Shown: in pieces, positions 12,672-21,500 of the stretch | Numbering within the stretch: position 1 is the first letter of the stretch | How the letters are laid out: each line of letters begins with the position of its first letter | Virus record (IMG/VR): IMGVR_UViG_3300030101_000346 | Coordinates: 1 to 25,510 of that record | Length of the DNA: 25,510 nucleotides | Reading direction: 5' to 3' (one strand) | Source: a virus | Made by a program: the position numbers and the translations under genes | The notes under the pieces: generated by a model | Database searches by the model: none | The model's input: only the letters and a program-made list of their open reading frames with translations | Told to the model about the DNA's origin: nothing

Positions 12672-13557
12672 AAAAGAAATGACATTTACAGAGGCTGCTA
12701 AACAAATTGAAAAACTTTTAGCTGATGATAAATCAGATTTTTTTAGAGATGATGCACATAGAGAAAGTTATAAAAAATTAGCTCAACAATATAGACAATT
12801 AGATGATCCTAATTTGACACCAGAAGAAATGAAAAAAGCATTGGAAGAACAAGCAATCCGTGATATGGATCGTAATATGCAAAAGGCTGCTGAAAAACAT
12901 TCAAGAAGAAAATTATTAGTAGGTGGTCAAGAAAAATTAGATGCAAACAAAGATGGTAAAATATCTGGTGAAGATTTTAAAATGTTGCAAGAAAGAGAGA
13001 AAAAAGCAGATGGTTCTCTTATGATGCCATCAGAGGGTATGCCAGTAGATACATATCCAAACATACCACCAGATGAAATGGAAGAGGTAATGGCCTCACA
13101 ACTTCCTGATAATGAAATGGAAGAAGATTACATTAAATTTGTAATGGATGAATCACTTGATGATAATGAACAAAATTATTTAGCAGAAGTACTTACTAAA
13201 GATCCAAGACTTTCAGATATATTGGATAAAGTAATTACTACTGCTTCAGAGTTTTCGGGTGCTGGCGAAGTAGACGGCCCCGGAACAGGTGTATCAGATT
13301 CTATACCAGCCCGATTATCGGATGGAGAATTTGTATTCACCAGAAAAGCAACCGACCAATTAGGTGCAGATAATCTCCAAAGAATGATGGATGATGCTGA
13401 ACGTGCCTATGATGGTGGGCTACAACAGATGAACGTAGGAGGAATGCCTCGTCAAGATGAAGAAGAACTTGAAGAGGATAGATTCGACATGAGCAAGACT
13501 GACGAAGAAATCAAGAAGCTTATGATCGGAGCTAATAAGATGCCTAGCGTTCAATAA
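12661..13557 (+). CDS. Virion-associated protein with EF-hand-like loop
   Basis: The 298-residue acidic protein lies between portal and scaffold genes. The N-terminal third is helical and charged. Residues 94-105 form a canonical EF-hand calcium loop (D94, N96, D98, K100, S102, D105). The C-terminal part, about 196-245, carries the segment 'GPGTGVSDSIPARLSDGEFV', followed by a helix 'QLGADNLQRMMDDAER'. From memory that motif is widespread in marine phage structural and internal proteins. It could be a head-completion, internal or peptidase-associated protein. Its second half uses more GC-rich codons than the first half, so it may be a mosaic. Function unproven. Confidence 0.75.
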   Translation: MADKKEMTFTEAAKQIEKLLADDKSDFFRDDAHRESYKKLAQQYRQLDDPNLTPEEMKKALEEQAIRDMDRNMQKAAEKHSRRKLLVGGQEKLDANKDGKISGEDFKMLQEREKKADGSLMMPSEGMPVDTYPNIPPDEMEEVMASQLPDNEMEEDYIKFVMDESLDDNEQNYLAEVLTKDPRLSDILDKVITTASEFSGAGEVDGPGTGVSDSIPARLSDGEFVFTRKATDQLGADNLQRMMDDAERAYDGGLQQMNVGGMPRQDEEELEEDRFDMSKTDEEIKKLMIGANKMPSVQ

Positions 13558-13562
13558 TTTTT

Positions 13563-13607
13563 ATGGCTACCTTGGTAAGTCAAGCCCCATTTACTCGACG
13601 GAGTTAA
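13563..13607 (+). other. Hairpin/mini-ORF element, copy 1
   Basis: ATGGCTACCTTG, six variable bases, then CAAGCCCCAT. CTTG pairs with CAAG to form a hairpin. It also opens a 14-codon frame (M-A-T-L-V-S-Q-A-P-F-T-R-R-S) with no ribosome site. A second copy follows 46 bases on. Confidence 0.45.
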
Positions 13608-13608
13608 T

Positions 13609-13686
13609 ATGGCTACCTTGCGAAACACAAGCCCCATGAAGGAGAATGAGTATGTCCGAAGCAATTTTAGAGGAGGAAACCCCTAA
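13609..13686 (+). other. Hairpin/mini-ORF element, copy 2, overlapping the scaffold start
   Basis: The ATGGCTACCTTG and CAAGCCCCAT arms recur (13609-13637) around a different loop. The frame encodes 25 residues starting M-A-T-L-R-N-T-S-P, has GGAG five bases before the ATG and runs 35 bases into the scaffold gene, so it could act as a leader peptide or a duplicated vestige. Confidence 0.45.
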
Positions 13687-14485
13687 CCCATATAATGCAC
13701 GTAAGTCTTGGCACACGCCAGATAAGGACAAAGTAGGCGATGCTGATGGGTTGTTTTATGCACCTGAACAGGCTACCCCTGATGAAGTGGCCCCTGAAGA
13801 AGAAGTGCAACCAAAACAAAAAGCAAACTATAAAAAAAGATATGATGATTTAAAACGTCATTATGATCAGAAACTTTCTGAGTTTAAACAAAAGGAACAA
13901 GAACTGGAAGCTGCTGCTCGTGCATCACAACCAGTTTATGAACCCCCTAGATCTGAAGAAGAACTAGAAGCATTTAAACAAGAATATCCTGATCTTTATA
14001 ATACAGTAGAATCTGTAGCTCACATGCAAAGTCAAAGACAAGTTGCAGATCTTGAAGCACAATTAACATCCATGCGTCAGCGTGAGACAGAAGTTATGCG
14101 TAGAGAAGCTGAAACTACTTTGAAAGAGCGTCATCCAGATTTTGAAGACTTGAGAGGGTCTGATGAGTTTCATGAGTGGGCTAAAGAACAACCAGAGCAA
14201 ATTCAAGATTGGATATACAATAATCCTGATAATGCTACGTTGGCTTCTAAAGCTATAGATCTTTTTAAAATAGAAAACGGAATAACTCAAACTAAATCAC
14301 AGCCCAAACCTAAACAGGCAAAGGGCAGCGCAGCAGATATGGTTTCTACAAAAACTACTTCTGTTGATGCTGGTCAGCCTAAGATTTGGACTGAAAGGGA
14401 AATCGCTGCGATGTCTCTTGATCAGTTTGATAGACTAGAAGATGAAATCAAACAAGCTATGATTGAGGGCAGAGTAGTAAAATAA
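13652..14485 (+). CDS. Capsid assembly scaffolding protein
   Basis: The 277-residue, highly charged protein sits directly before the major capsid gene, the usual scaffold position. It has an acidic disordered N-terminus, a heptad-like coiled coil at about 58-92 ('YKKRYDDLKRHYDQKLSEFK') and a second helical segment around 125-160. A basic/proline linker and a C-terminal helix ('ERE..AMSLDQFDRLEDEIK') that probably binds coat protein complete it. Of two candidate ATGs, the one at 13652 is 7 bases after AAGGAG, while 13646 is only one base after it. Its translation start is overlapped by the mini-ORF element, a possible control point. Confidence 0.85.
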   Translation: MSEAILEEETPNPYNARKSWHTPDKDKVGDADGLFYAPEQATPDEVAPEEEVQPKQKANYKKRYDDLKRHYDQKLSEFKQKEQELEAAARASQPVYEPPRSEEELEAFKQEYPDLYNTVESVAHMQSQRQVADLEAQLTSMRQRETEVMRREAETTLKERHPDFEDLRGSDEFHEWAKEQPEQIQDWIYNNPDNATLASKAIDLFKIENGITQTKSQPKPKQAKGSAADMVSTKTTSVDAGQPKIWTEREIAAMSLDQFDRLEDEIKQAMIEGRVVK

Positions 14486-14509
14486 ATGTTTTACTAGGAG
14501 TATATTAAC

Positions 14510-15499
14510 ATGGCTTTTAATCAATCAGACCAGTTTTTTGAACCAAGTACAGATACTGACGCAAACTTTGCTAACTCTGTATCGGGTCAAACAAACTCTT
14601 TCTTCCTGCCTAAAGTTTATTCTAAGCAGGTACTTAACTTTTTCCGTAAGGCTTCTGTCGTAGAAGCGATTACGAACACTGACTATGCTGGTGAAATAGC
14701 ATCGTTTGGTGATACCGTAAGAATCATCAAGGAACCTGAAATTACTATCGTACAGTATGAAAGGGGCCAAGATGTAACGGCTACTAAGCTAACCGACCAA
14801 GAACTAACCTTGACGGTAGACGTAGCAAACGCATTTAAGTTTATTGTTGATGACATTGAAACAAACATGTCTCACGTAAACTTCCGTGAGGTAGCAACCT
14901 CTTCAGCAGCTTATGCATTGCGAGATGCCTTTGATGCTGGCGTAATTGCTGAAATGTTTGCTGGTGTATCAGCTTCAAGCCCTAACCATGTGCTTGGTTC
15001 TGATAATGCTACTGACCTTGCTGCTGGAACCTTTGATGGTACTGGTAACTTGGACATTGGTTTTGGTACTAGTGAGCATGACCCTATTGATGTCATGTCT
15101 CGTATGGCTCGTCTTCTAGATGAGCAAAATGTTCCTGAAGAGGGACGATGGTTCGTAGCTAGTCCTGAGTTCTACGAAGTGCTTGTTCAAAGCTCTTCTA
15201 AGTTGTTGTCAGTAGACTTCAACGCTGGACAAGGATCAATCCGAAATGGATTGGTAAGCTCTGGTAAGCTGCGTGGATTTGATATGTACAAGTCAAACAA
15301 TATTGCTGCAACGTCTAACGCTGCTGGTAAAGTATTGGCTGGTCACATGTCTTCTACGGCTACCGCACAAACTATTACTAATACTGAAGTGATCCGTGAT
15401 CCTTCTAGCTTTGGTGATATTGTACGTGGTCTACACGTTTATGGCGCACAGGTTCTTCGTGGCGAAGCTCTTGTCTCAGCCTTCTACGGTATTGACTAG
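14510..15499 (+). CDS. Major capsid protein
   Basis: The 329-residue protein follows the scaffold and precedes small and tail-connector genes. Its N-terminus is Phe/Asn/Ser-rich, with 'FFLPKVYSKQVLNFFRKASV' early and 'GDTVRIIKEPEITIVQY' next. Then comes the alternating strand/helix pattern of HK97-fold coat proteins, with 'MSHVNFREVATSSAAYALRD' forming a likely spine helix. Codon usage is more GC-rich and even than in neighbouring genes, as expected for a highly expressed coat protein. A good ribosome site (AGGAG) precedes the ATG, and a stable hairpin follows the stop. Confidence 0.92.
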   Translation: MAFNQSDQFFEPSTDTDANFANSVSGQTNSFFLPKVYSKQVLNFFRKASVVEAITNTDYAGEIASFGDTVRIIKEPEITIVQYERGQDVTATKLTDQELTLTVDVANAFKFIVDDIETNMSHVNFREVATSSAAYALRDAFDAGVIAEMFAGVSASSPNHVLGSDNATDLAAGTFDGTGNLDIGFGTSEHDPIDVMSRMARLLDEQNVPEEGRWFVASPEFYEVLVQSSSKLLSVDFNAGQGSIRNGLVSSGKLRGFDMYKSNNIAATSNAAGKVLAGHMSSTATAQTITNTEVIRDPSSFGDIVRGLHVYGAQVLRGEALVSAFYGID

Positions 15500-15512
15500 A
15501 CCTACAACGGAT

Positions 15513-15532
15513 GGGGCTGCTTCGGTGGCCCC
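15513..15532 (+). terminator. C(UUCG)G hairpin after the major capsid gene
   Basis: GGGGCTGC and GTGGCCCC pair over 8 bp (two G-U) around a TTCG tetraloop, an exceptionally stable type. Short GGA/TCC flanks extend the stem (about 15509-15535). Only a weak T-rich stretch follows, so it is more likely a partial terminator or mRNA 3' stabiliser raising coat-protein output. Confidence 0.65.
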
Positions 15533-15555
15533 TTCCATTTAAGGAGAAAGATAAA

Positions 15556-15765
15556 ATGGCACAGATTGGTTCAGACGCAAATCCTATGATGTTTAGAAAA
15601 GCTATTGTTAGTAAACCCAGTAGATTTAGGAGAGGTATGAATCTTTCTCAGTACAAAGATAATTATGATAGGATCTTTAGCAAAGGACAAGATACTTCAG
15701 AGTATCCTACAGAAATAGAAGCTGCTAGAGATAAAAGTAAAACTTTTTCAATGGAGCAAGATTAA
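15556..15765 (+). CDS. Small virion-region protein, 69 aa
   Basis: Unrecognised. The basic protein has 'ANPMMFRKAIVSKPSRFRRG' near the N-terminus and a Tyr/Asp-rich middle ('YKDNYDRIFSKGQDT'). An upstream in-frame ATG (15511) would sit inside the hairpin and has no ribosome site, so the start at 15556, nine bases after AAGGAG, is chosen. It is the first of three short coupled genes after the major capsid gene. A minor capsid or decoration role is possible but unsupported. Confidence 0.72.
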   Translation: MAQIGSDANPMMFRKAIVSKPSRFRRGMNLSQYKDNYDRIFSKGQDTSEYPTEIEAARDKSKTFSMEQD

Positions 15766-15962
15766 TGCCGGGATATAAAATGATGATGGAGCGTAAAAAA
15801 GCTGCTATGGGTTATTCACCTATGGATGAAGACATGGATGATAAAATGCGTAAGCAAATGATGGCTGGAAGCAGAATGCAATACAATCAAGGCAGCTACG
15901 TATCCATACAAGAGATGGAAAAACATTGTGCATCTAAAATGAAAAGGAATACAATGAAATGA
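15765..15962 (+). CDS. Methionine-rich small protein, 65 aa
   Basis: Unrecognised. Fourteen of 65 residues are Met ('YKMMMERKKAAMG', 'MDEDMDDKMRKQMM'), with abundant Lys/Arg and Asp/Glu. The start shares one base with the preceding stop (TAATG), and the next gene starts within its stop (ATGA). Possible roles include a structural peptide or a nucleic-acid- or metal-binding protein, but no family is recognised. Confidence 0.7.
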   Translation: MPGYKMMMERKKAAMGYSPMDEDMDDKMRKQMMAGSRMQYNQGSYVSIQEMEKHCASKMKRNTMK

Positions 15963-16156
15963 AAAAACCAGCTAAAAAGAAAATGATGATAAAAGGAGCA
16001 GATGTCTCAGATTTAACTCCAAGACAGCAAGCTACTATGAAAAAACATTCTGTTCATCATACTGGAAAGCATATGAAAGCTATGACATCTATGATGAAAA
16101 AAGGGACATCTTTTACAGAAGCGCATAAAAAAGCACAGAAAAAAGTAGGTAAGTAA
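15959..16156 (+). CDS. Lysine-rich small protein, 65 aa
   Basis: A very basic protein (many Lys, five His) containing 'LTPRQQATMKKHSVHHTGKH' and ending 'SFTEAHKKAQKKVGK'. From memory, short proteins with an 'HHT.KHM ... SFT.AHK.A.K.VGK' pattern are common in marine phage genomes near head genes, but their function is not known. DNA packing inside the head would fit the charge. It overlaps both neighbours by 4 and 1 bases. Confidence 0.72.
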   Translation: MKKPAKKKMMIKGADVSDLTPRQQATMKKHSVHHTGKHMKAMTSMMKKGTSFTEAHKKAQKKVGK

Positions 16157-16926
16157 TGGCTACAACATATTTACAATTAGCTAATGAAGTACTTAGGGAG
16201 ATGAATGAAGTAGAACTTACTTCTACTAACTTTGGATCTTCTACAGGTATTCAAAGCCATGTAAAGGATGCAATTAATCGTGCATACTTTGATATTGTAA
16301 ATGAAGAACCTCAGTGGCCTTTTCTTAGTGCAGGAGAAAGTGGTAATCCAGATCCTAACTATGGTAATGTATTCATAGAGACTGAAGCAGGAACTAGATG
16401 GTATGAATTAAAACCAGCTAGTTCCAGTATAACTACTGACTATGGATATGTAGATTTTGATAATTTTCTTTTAACTACTGTGGGAGTATCTGGTGAATCT
16501 GCACCATTTACAATACGTAATTTACGTTTTACTACAATAGAAGAATGGAAAGATTATTTACGATTAGCACAGAATCAAGATGATGCAGATACTCAAAACT
16601 ATGGAGTCCCTGACAGAATCATTAGAAGTCCTGATAGTCGTAACTTTGGACTAAGCCCTATACCTGATAAGGTTTATAGGGTTTTCTTTTATGCATACAA
16701 TCAACCTACAGCGTTGTCAGCACATTCTGATGAGATAGTGTTTCCAGATACTTATAGTTCAGTTCTTATTGCTAGAACAAGATACTATGTTTATCAATTT
16801 AAAGAAAATCCACAAATGTCTGCTTTTTCACTTGAAGACTACAAGCGTGGTTTAAAATTAATGAGATTACATCTTATGGAACCTGCACCGGGATATTTTA
16901 AAGATGATCGCATGAGGATGGTTTAA
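16156..16926 (+). CDS. Head-tail adaptor / tail tubular protein A-like
   Basis: The 256-residue protein would join the portal ring to the tail. The N-terminal helical region ('YLQLANEVLREMNEVELTST', then 'DAINRAYFDIVNEEPQWPFL') is the pattern of podovirus adaptor/gp11-type proteins, where a Trp-Pro-Phe segment ends the second helix. A beta-rich middle and a C-terminal helix ('EDYKRGLKLMRLHL') follow. It overlaps the preceding stop by one base (TAATG) and the next start by one, consistent with coupled translation. Assigned from layout and segment similarity. A generic connector is the cautious alternative. Confidence 0.78.
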   Translation: MATTYLQLANEVLREMNEVELTSTNFGSSTGIQSHVKDAINRAYFDIVNEEPQWPFLSAGESGNPDPNYGNVFIETEAGTRWYELKPASSSITTDYGYVDFDNFLLTTVGVSGESAPFTIRNLRFTTIEEWKDYLRLAQNQDDADTQNYGVPDRIIRSPDSRNFGLSPIPDKVYRVFFYAYNQPTALSAHSDEIVFPDTYSSVLIARTRYYVYQFKENPQMSAFSLEDYKRGLKLMRLHLMEPAPGYFKDDRMRMV

Positions 16927-18548
16927 TGTCCCAACCCTATGGTTTGTCATCTAAGGGAGGTTTATTTACAAGCTTAAACCAGCTTGAAATGACAGGACAG
17001 CCCGGAGTAGCTAGTACACTTCGTAACTTTGAAGTAGATGCGGATGGTGGCTATAGGCGTGTGAATGGTTTTAGTCCTTTTGGAGGAGCGTCAGCAGTTA
17101 GACCTAATGGTGCTACTCCTATACTAGGATTACAAGTATATGCAGATGGTGTTATAGCCACAGCAGATGACGATATGTTTTTTAGTCAAGATGGTACAAG
17201 CTATCTACAACTAAATAAAGCTAGTGTATCAGGAAGCGGAGATAACTTTTCTACATTTAGTGGTAGATCAGTGTCAGCGTTTACTTCACCAGAACAGTCT
17301 CAGTTTGCAGTCTTTGAAGGTGTAGATGACTTTGGATCAGTTATAATGACTGATAAGAGTGGTAGTAATAAACCATTCTTTTTTAAAATGACAGGAACAG
17401 GAGCACTCAGTAGTAGAACATTTTTTGCTGAGAGCATAACAATAGATGGGTCTAAGACTGCTAAGTTTTGTACGGTACACGATAAGCACTTAGTAGTAGC
17501 AGGAGATCCGTCAACACCTAGCACAATATATTTTAGTGCTACAAATGATCCTACAAGTTTTAGTGGAACAGGATCAGGAAGCATAGCCTTAGAAGACCAG
17601 ATAGTTGGTATTAAGAGCTTCCGTAATGATTTGATTATATTTTGTCAGAACTCATTGTTTAAACTTATAAACATAAATGATTCTAGCAATATAGCAGTTG
17701 TACCTATTACGCAGAACGTAGGTTGTATGGATGGAGCGTCTATACAGGAAATAGGTGGTGACTTGCTATTTTTAAGTCCTGATGGACTTCGTACTGTTGC
17801 AGGTACGGCACGTATTGGTGACGTAGAGTTAAGCTCTGTTAGTAGACCAATACAAAGTATTATTCAAAATATTGCAGATAACATAAATAATTTTACAATT
17901 ACAAGTGCAGTATTAAGAAGTAAATCACAATACAGATTATTTTACAACATACCTACTGGTGCTTCAGAAACAGCAGACTCATCAGCTAAAGGTATTATAG
18001 CTACAATTACTAATCAAGGTTTTCAATATTCGGAAACAGCAGGAATAAAAGCTACAGCAATTAGCTCAGACTTTGATAACAATGGAATAGAAAAAACATT
18101 TCATGGTGACTCTAACGGTTTTATATACAACCATGATGACGGTAATTCTTTTCATTCAGGAGCTACTGCAAGAGATATAGATGCAGCATATCAAACGCCA
18201 AGCTTAGACTTTGGTGATGCTGGTACAAGAAAAACATTATATTACATGAGACTATCTGTCAGTCCAGAGGGAGCAGTTCAACCTAGTTTAAGAGTTAGGT
18301 TTGACTTTGAAGACCCTGATGTGGCACAGCCACCTGACTACATATTTGACTCTATACCTCTACCAAGTATTTTTGGTACAGGTATTTTAGGAACAAACGT
18401 ATTTGGTGCGCCTTCAGATCCACTGGTTAGGCAAGCGATACAGGGTAGTGGTCATACCATAAGTTTTATTATAAAAAGCAATGATCAAAAAGCACCTTAC
18501 ACAGTAAATGGTATGTACGTAAACTACGCACCTTCAGGAAGGAGATAA
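16926..18548 (+). CDS. Tail hub / DNA stabilisation-like protein
   Basis: The 540-residue, beta-rich protein has repeated aromatic and Gly/Asp turns suggesting a beta-propeller. N-terminal 'LSSKGGLFTSLNQLEMTGQP' precedes 'LRNFEVDADGGYRRVNGF', and 'NVGCMDGASIQEIGGDLLFL' lies mid-protein. The pattern recalls P22 gp10-type DNA-stabilisation or tail-tubular-B proteins that seal the portal. Its place between the adaptor and the fibre genes supports that role. Starts at the shared base of the adaptor stop (TAATG). No enzyme motif is seen. Confidence 0.72.
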   Translation: MSQPYGLSSKGGLFTSLNQLEMTGQPGVASTLRNFEVDADGGYRRVNGFSPFGGASAVRPNGATPILGLQVYADGVIATADDDMFFSQDGTSYLQLNKASVSGSGDNFSTFSGRSVSAFTSPEQSQFAVFEGVDDFGSVIMTDKSGSNKPFFFKMTGTGALSSRTFFAESITIDGSKTAKFCTVHDKHLVVAGDPSTPSTIYFSATNDPTSFSGTGSGSIALEDQIVGIKSFRNDLIIFCQNSLFKLININDSSNIAVVPITQNVGCMDGASIQEIGGDLLFLSPDGLRTVAGTARIGDVELSSVSRPIQSIIQNIADNINNFTITSAVLRSKSQYRLFYNIPTGASETADSSAKGIIATITNQGFQYSETAGIKATAISSDFDNNGIEKTFHGDSNGFIYNHDDGNSFHSGATARDIDAAYQTPSLDFGDAGTRKTLYYMRLSVSPEGAVQPSLRVRFDFEDPDVAQPPDYIFDSIPLPSIFGTGILGTNVFGAPSDPLVRQAIQGSGHTISFIIKSNDQKAPYTVNGMYVNYAPSGRR

Positions 18549-18551
18549 TAA

Positions 18552-21500
18552 ATGGCTCAAAGCTATACCAGACAAAGTACATTTTCAGACGGTGATACAA
18601 TTACAGCATCACTGTTTAATAATGAGTATAACCAACTTCTAAATGCTTTTGCATACTCTTCTAGCAGTTCTACAAATACAGGACACAGACACGATGGCAC
18701 AGCAGGACAAGGTGGTAACGTACCTCAAATTGGTGATTTAGATTTTCTTAATAAGGTTGTAGTAGACGGTACAAATAATAGAGTTGGATTTTTTGTAGAG
18801 GTATCTAGCAGTGCAGTGGAACAGATACGTGTTCAGGACGGTGTTATTGTTCCTGTCACCGATAATGATATTGATTTGGGTACATCTTCCCTTGAGTTCA
18901 AAGATCTATACCTTGATGGTACTGCTCATATTGACACGCTGGATATAGATGAGAATGCTACAGTAGCAGGTACATTAGGCGTAACAGGAGCAGCTACACT
19001 ATCTAGCACTTTGGCAGTTACAGGTGCAGTTACAGCTAATGCAGGAGTTGTAGTAGATAATATTACAATAGATGGTACAGAGATAGATTTAAGCTCTGGT
19101 GATCTTACTGTAGACGTAGCTGGCGATATTATATTAGATGCAGACGGTGGAGATGTAGTACTAAAAGACGCTGGTACTCAGTATGCTGCACTAACAAATA
19201 CTTCAGGTAACTTAATAATTAAATCTGGTTCTACTACTATGCTTACAGCTAGTGGAGCTAATGCTACGTTTGCAGGTAATGTAGATGTAGATGGTAATCT
19301 TACAGTCACAGGTACTACTACGTTTAACGGTGGTACACTTACTTTAGGAGACTCAGCTTCAGACAATGTTGTATTTGGTGCAGATGTAGATTCTAACATT
19401 ATACCTGATGATGACGATACCCACGACTTAGGAAGTTCTTCACAGCAATGGAAAGATATATACATTGATGGTGTTGCATACTTAGACGCTATTGATTTTA
19501 ATGGCACTGCTATATCAGCAACCGCTGCTGAACTAAATATTATGGATGGCGTAACAGCCACAACAGCAGAACTTAATATAATGGATGGTGTAACTGCTAC
19601 AACAGCAGAGCTAAACATTATGGATGGAGTTACTGCAACCACTGCTGAAATAAACACGTTAGACGGCATCACAGCCGTTGTAGGAGAGTTAAATGCTCTA
19701 GACCTAGGTAGTACAGCAGTAGGCACAGCAATCGCCTCTAAAGCCGTTGTATTAGACGCTAACAAAGATTATACAGGTATTCGTAACCTTACGATTACTG
19801 GTGAGCTAGATGGAGCTACTTTAGATATATCAGGCAATGGTGATATTGCTGGGACATTAGGTATTAGTGGAGGCTCTACAAATGGAGTCTTAATCTCTCA
19901 AGGTGCTATAAAAATTAAAAATGGTGGCACTCAGTCTTATATAGATTTTTATTGTGAAAGCAATAATGCTCACTATCTAAGATTACAAGCACCTGCACAT
20001 GCTAACTTCAGCGGTAATCCTACAGTTACTTTACCAAATACAGCAGGTACTATTGTAGGAACAGGAGATACTGGTAGTGTAACAAACACTATGCTTGCAG
20101 GTAGTATTGCAAATAGCAAACTAGCAAACTCTACAGTTTCTTATGGTGGTATTAGTTTAGCACTAGGAGCTTCTGATGCTACTCCTGCTTTTGATCTTAG
20201 TGATGCAACTAATTATCCTACATCTAGTTTGTCAGGAACTATTACTAACGCACAACTAGCAGGATCTATTGCAAACGCTAAACTTGCTAACTCTAGCATT
20301 ACTGTAACGGATGGTAGTAACTCTACTGCAACTGCACTAGGAGGAACTATAACCTTTGCAGCAGGAGAAGGTTTAGATGTAGCAGAAAGTTCTGGTACTG
20401 TAACATTCTCTGGAGAAGATGCAACTTCTTCTAACAAAGGTATAGCTAGTTTTGATTCTACAGACTTCTCCGTATCTAGCGGAGCAGTAACACTACAAGC
20501 AGAAAGAATACAAGATATTGTTGGAGCTATGTTTAGCTCTAATACTGAAACAGGTATTACAGTAACATATCAAGATGGTGATGGTACTATTGATTTAGCA
20601 GTAGGTAATGTAGTTACTGTGTCAGATGGATCTAACTCAACTGCTGTTGCTTCTGGTGGAACAATTACGTTTGCAGGAACTTCTAATGAAGTAGAGGTAG
20701 CAGAAAGCAGTGGTACAGTAACCATAGGATTACCTAATAATGTAACTGTTGGAAATAATTTAACAGTATCTGGTAACTTAACTGTATCAGGCACAACTAC
20801 ACAGACAGGCCCAATAGTATCAGATGATAACTTTACAGGTCTTCTAAACTCTAACACAGGTAATTCAAGTGACTTTGGATTCTTTGGTAAATATGTAGAA
20901 TCTAGTACAACTAAGTTTGCTGGATTATTCTTTGATGCTTCTACTGATAATACATTTAGATTATTTACAGATACGCAAACAGAACCTGCTGCTACAGTAA
21001 ACACTAGTGCAACAGGATATGCTGCTGCTGACTTAGTAGTTAACAATCTTACAGGTACGATAGCTACTGCTGCACAAACTAATATTACAAGTGTAGGTAC
21101 GCTTAGTGCTTTAACAATCTCTGGAGACTTAACTGTAGATACTAATACCTTAAAGGTAGATAGTTCTAATAATCGGGTAGGTATAAATCAAGCATCACCA
21201 AACGTAACTTTAGATGTAGGGTCTAATACAGATGCTATAAGAGTACCTGTAGGTACGACAGCACAAAGACCTTCAGGTGCAGCAGGTGACTTTAGATTTA
21301 ATAGTACACTAGGTAAGTTTGAAGGACATGACGGTACAGAGTTTGCTGCTATTGCTGGGAGTGGTGGTGGTAACAGCACTAACATGGATACCGACATCTT
21401 TACTGGTGATGGATCAACTACTGCATTTACTTTGAGCACAGCAGCATCAGATGAGCAAAACCTAATGGTCTTTGTAGACGGTGTATTCCAAGCTCACAAT

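Noticed and set aside
19178-19765. 195-codon minus-strand frame inside the tail fibre gene
   Set aside because: Antisense shadow of the Thr/Ala-rich repeat region. No ribosome site and repetitive by necessity.
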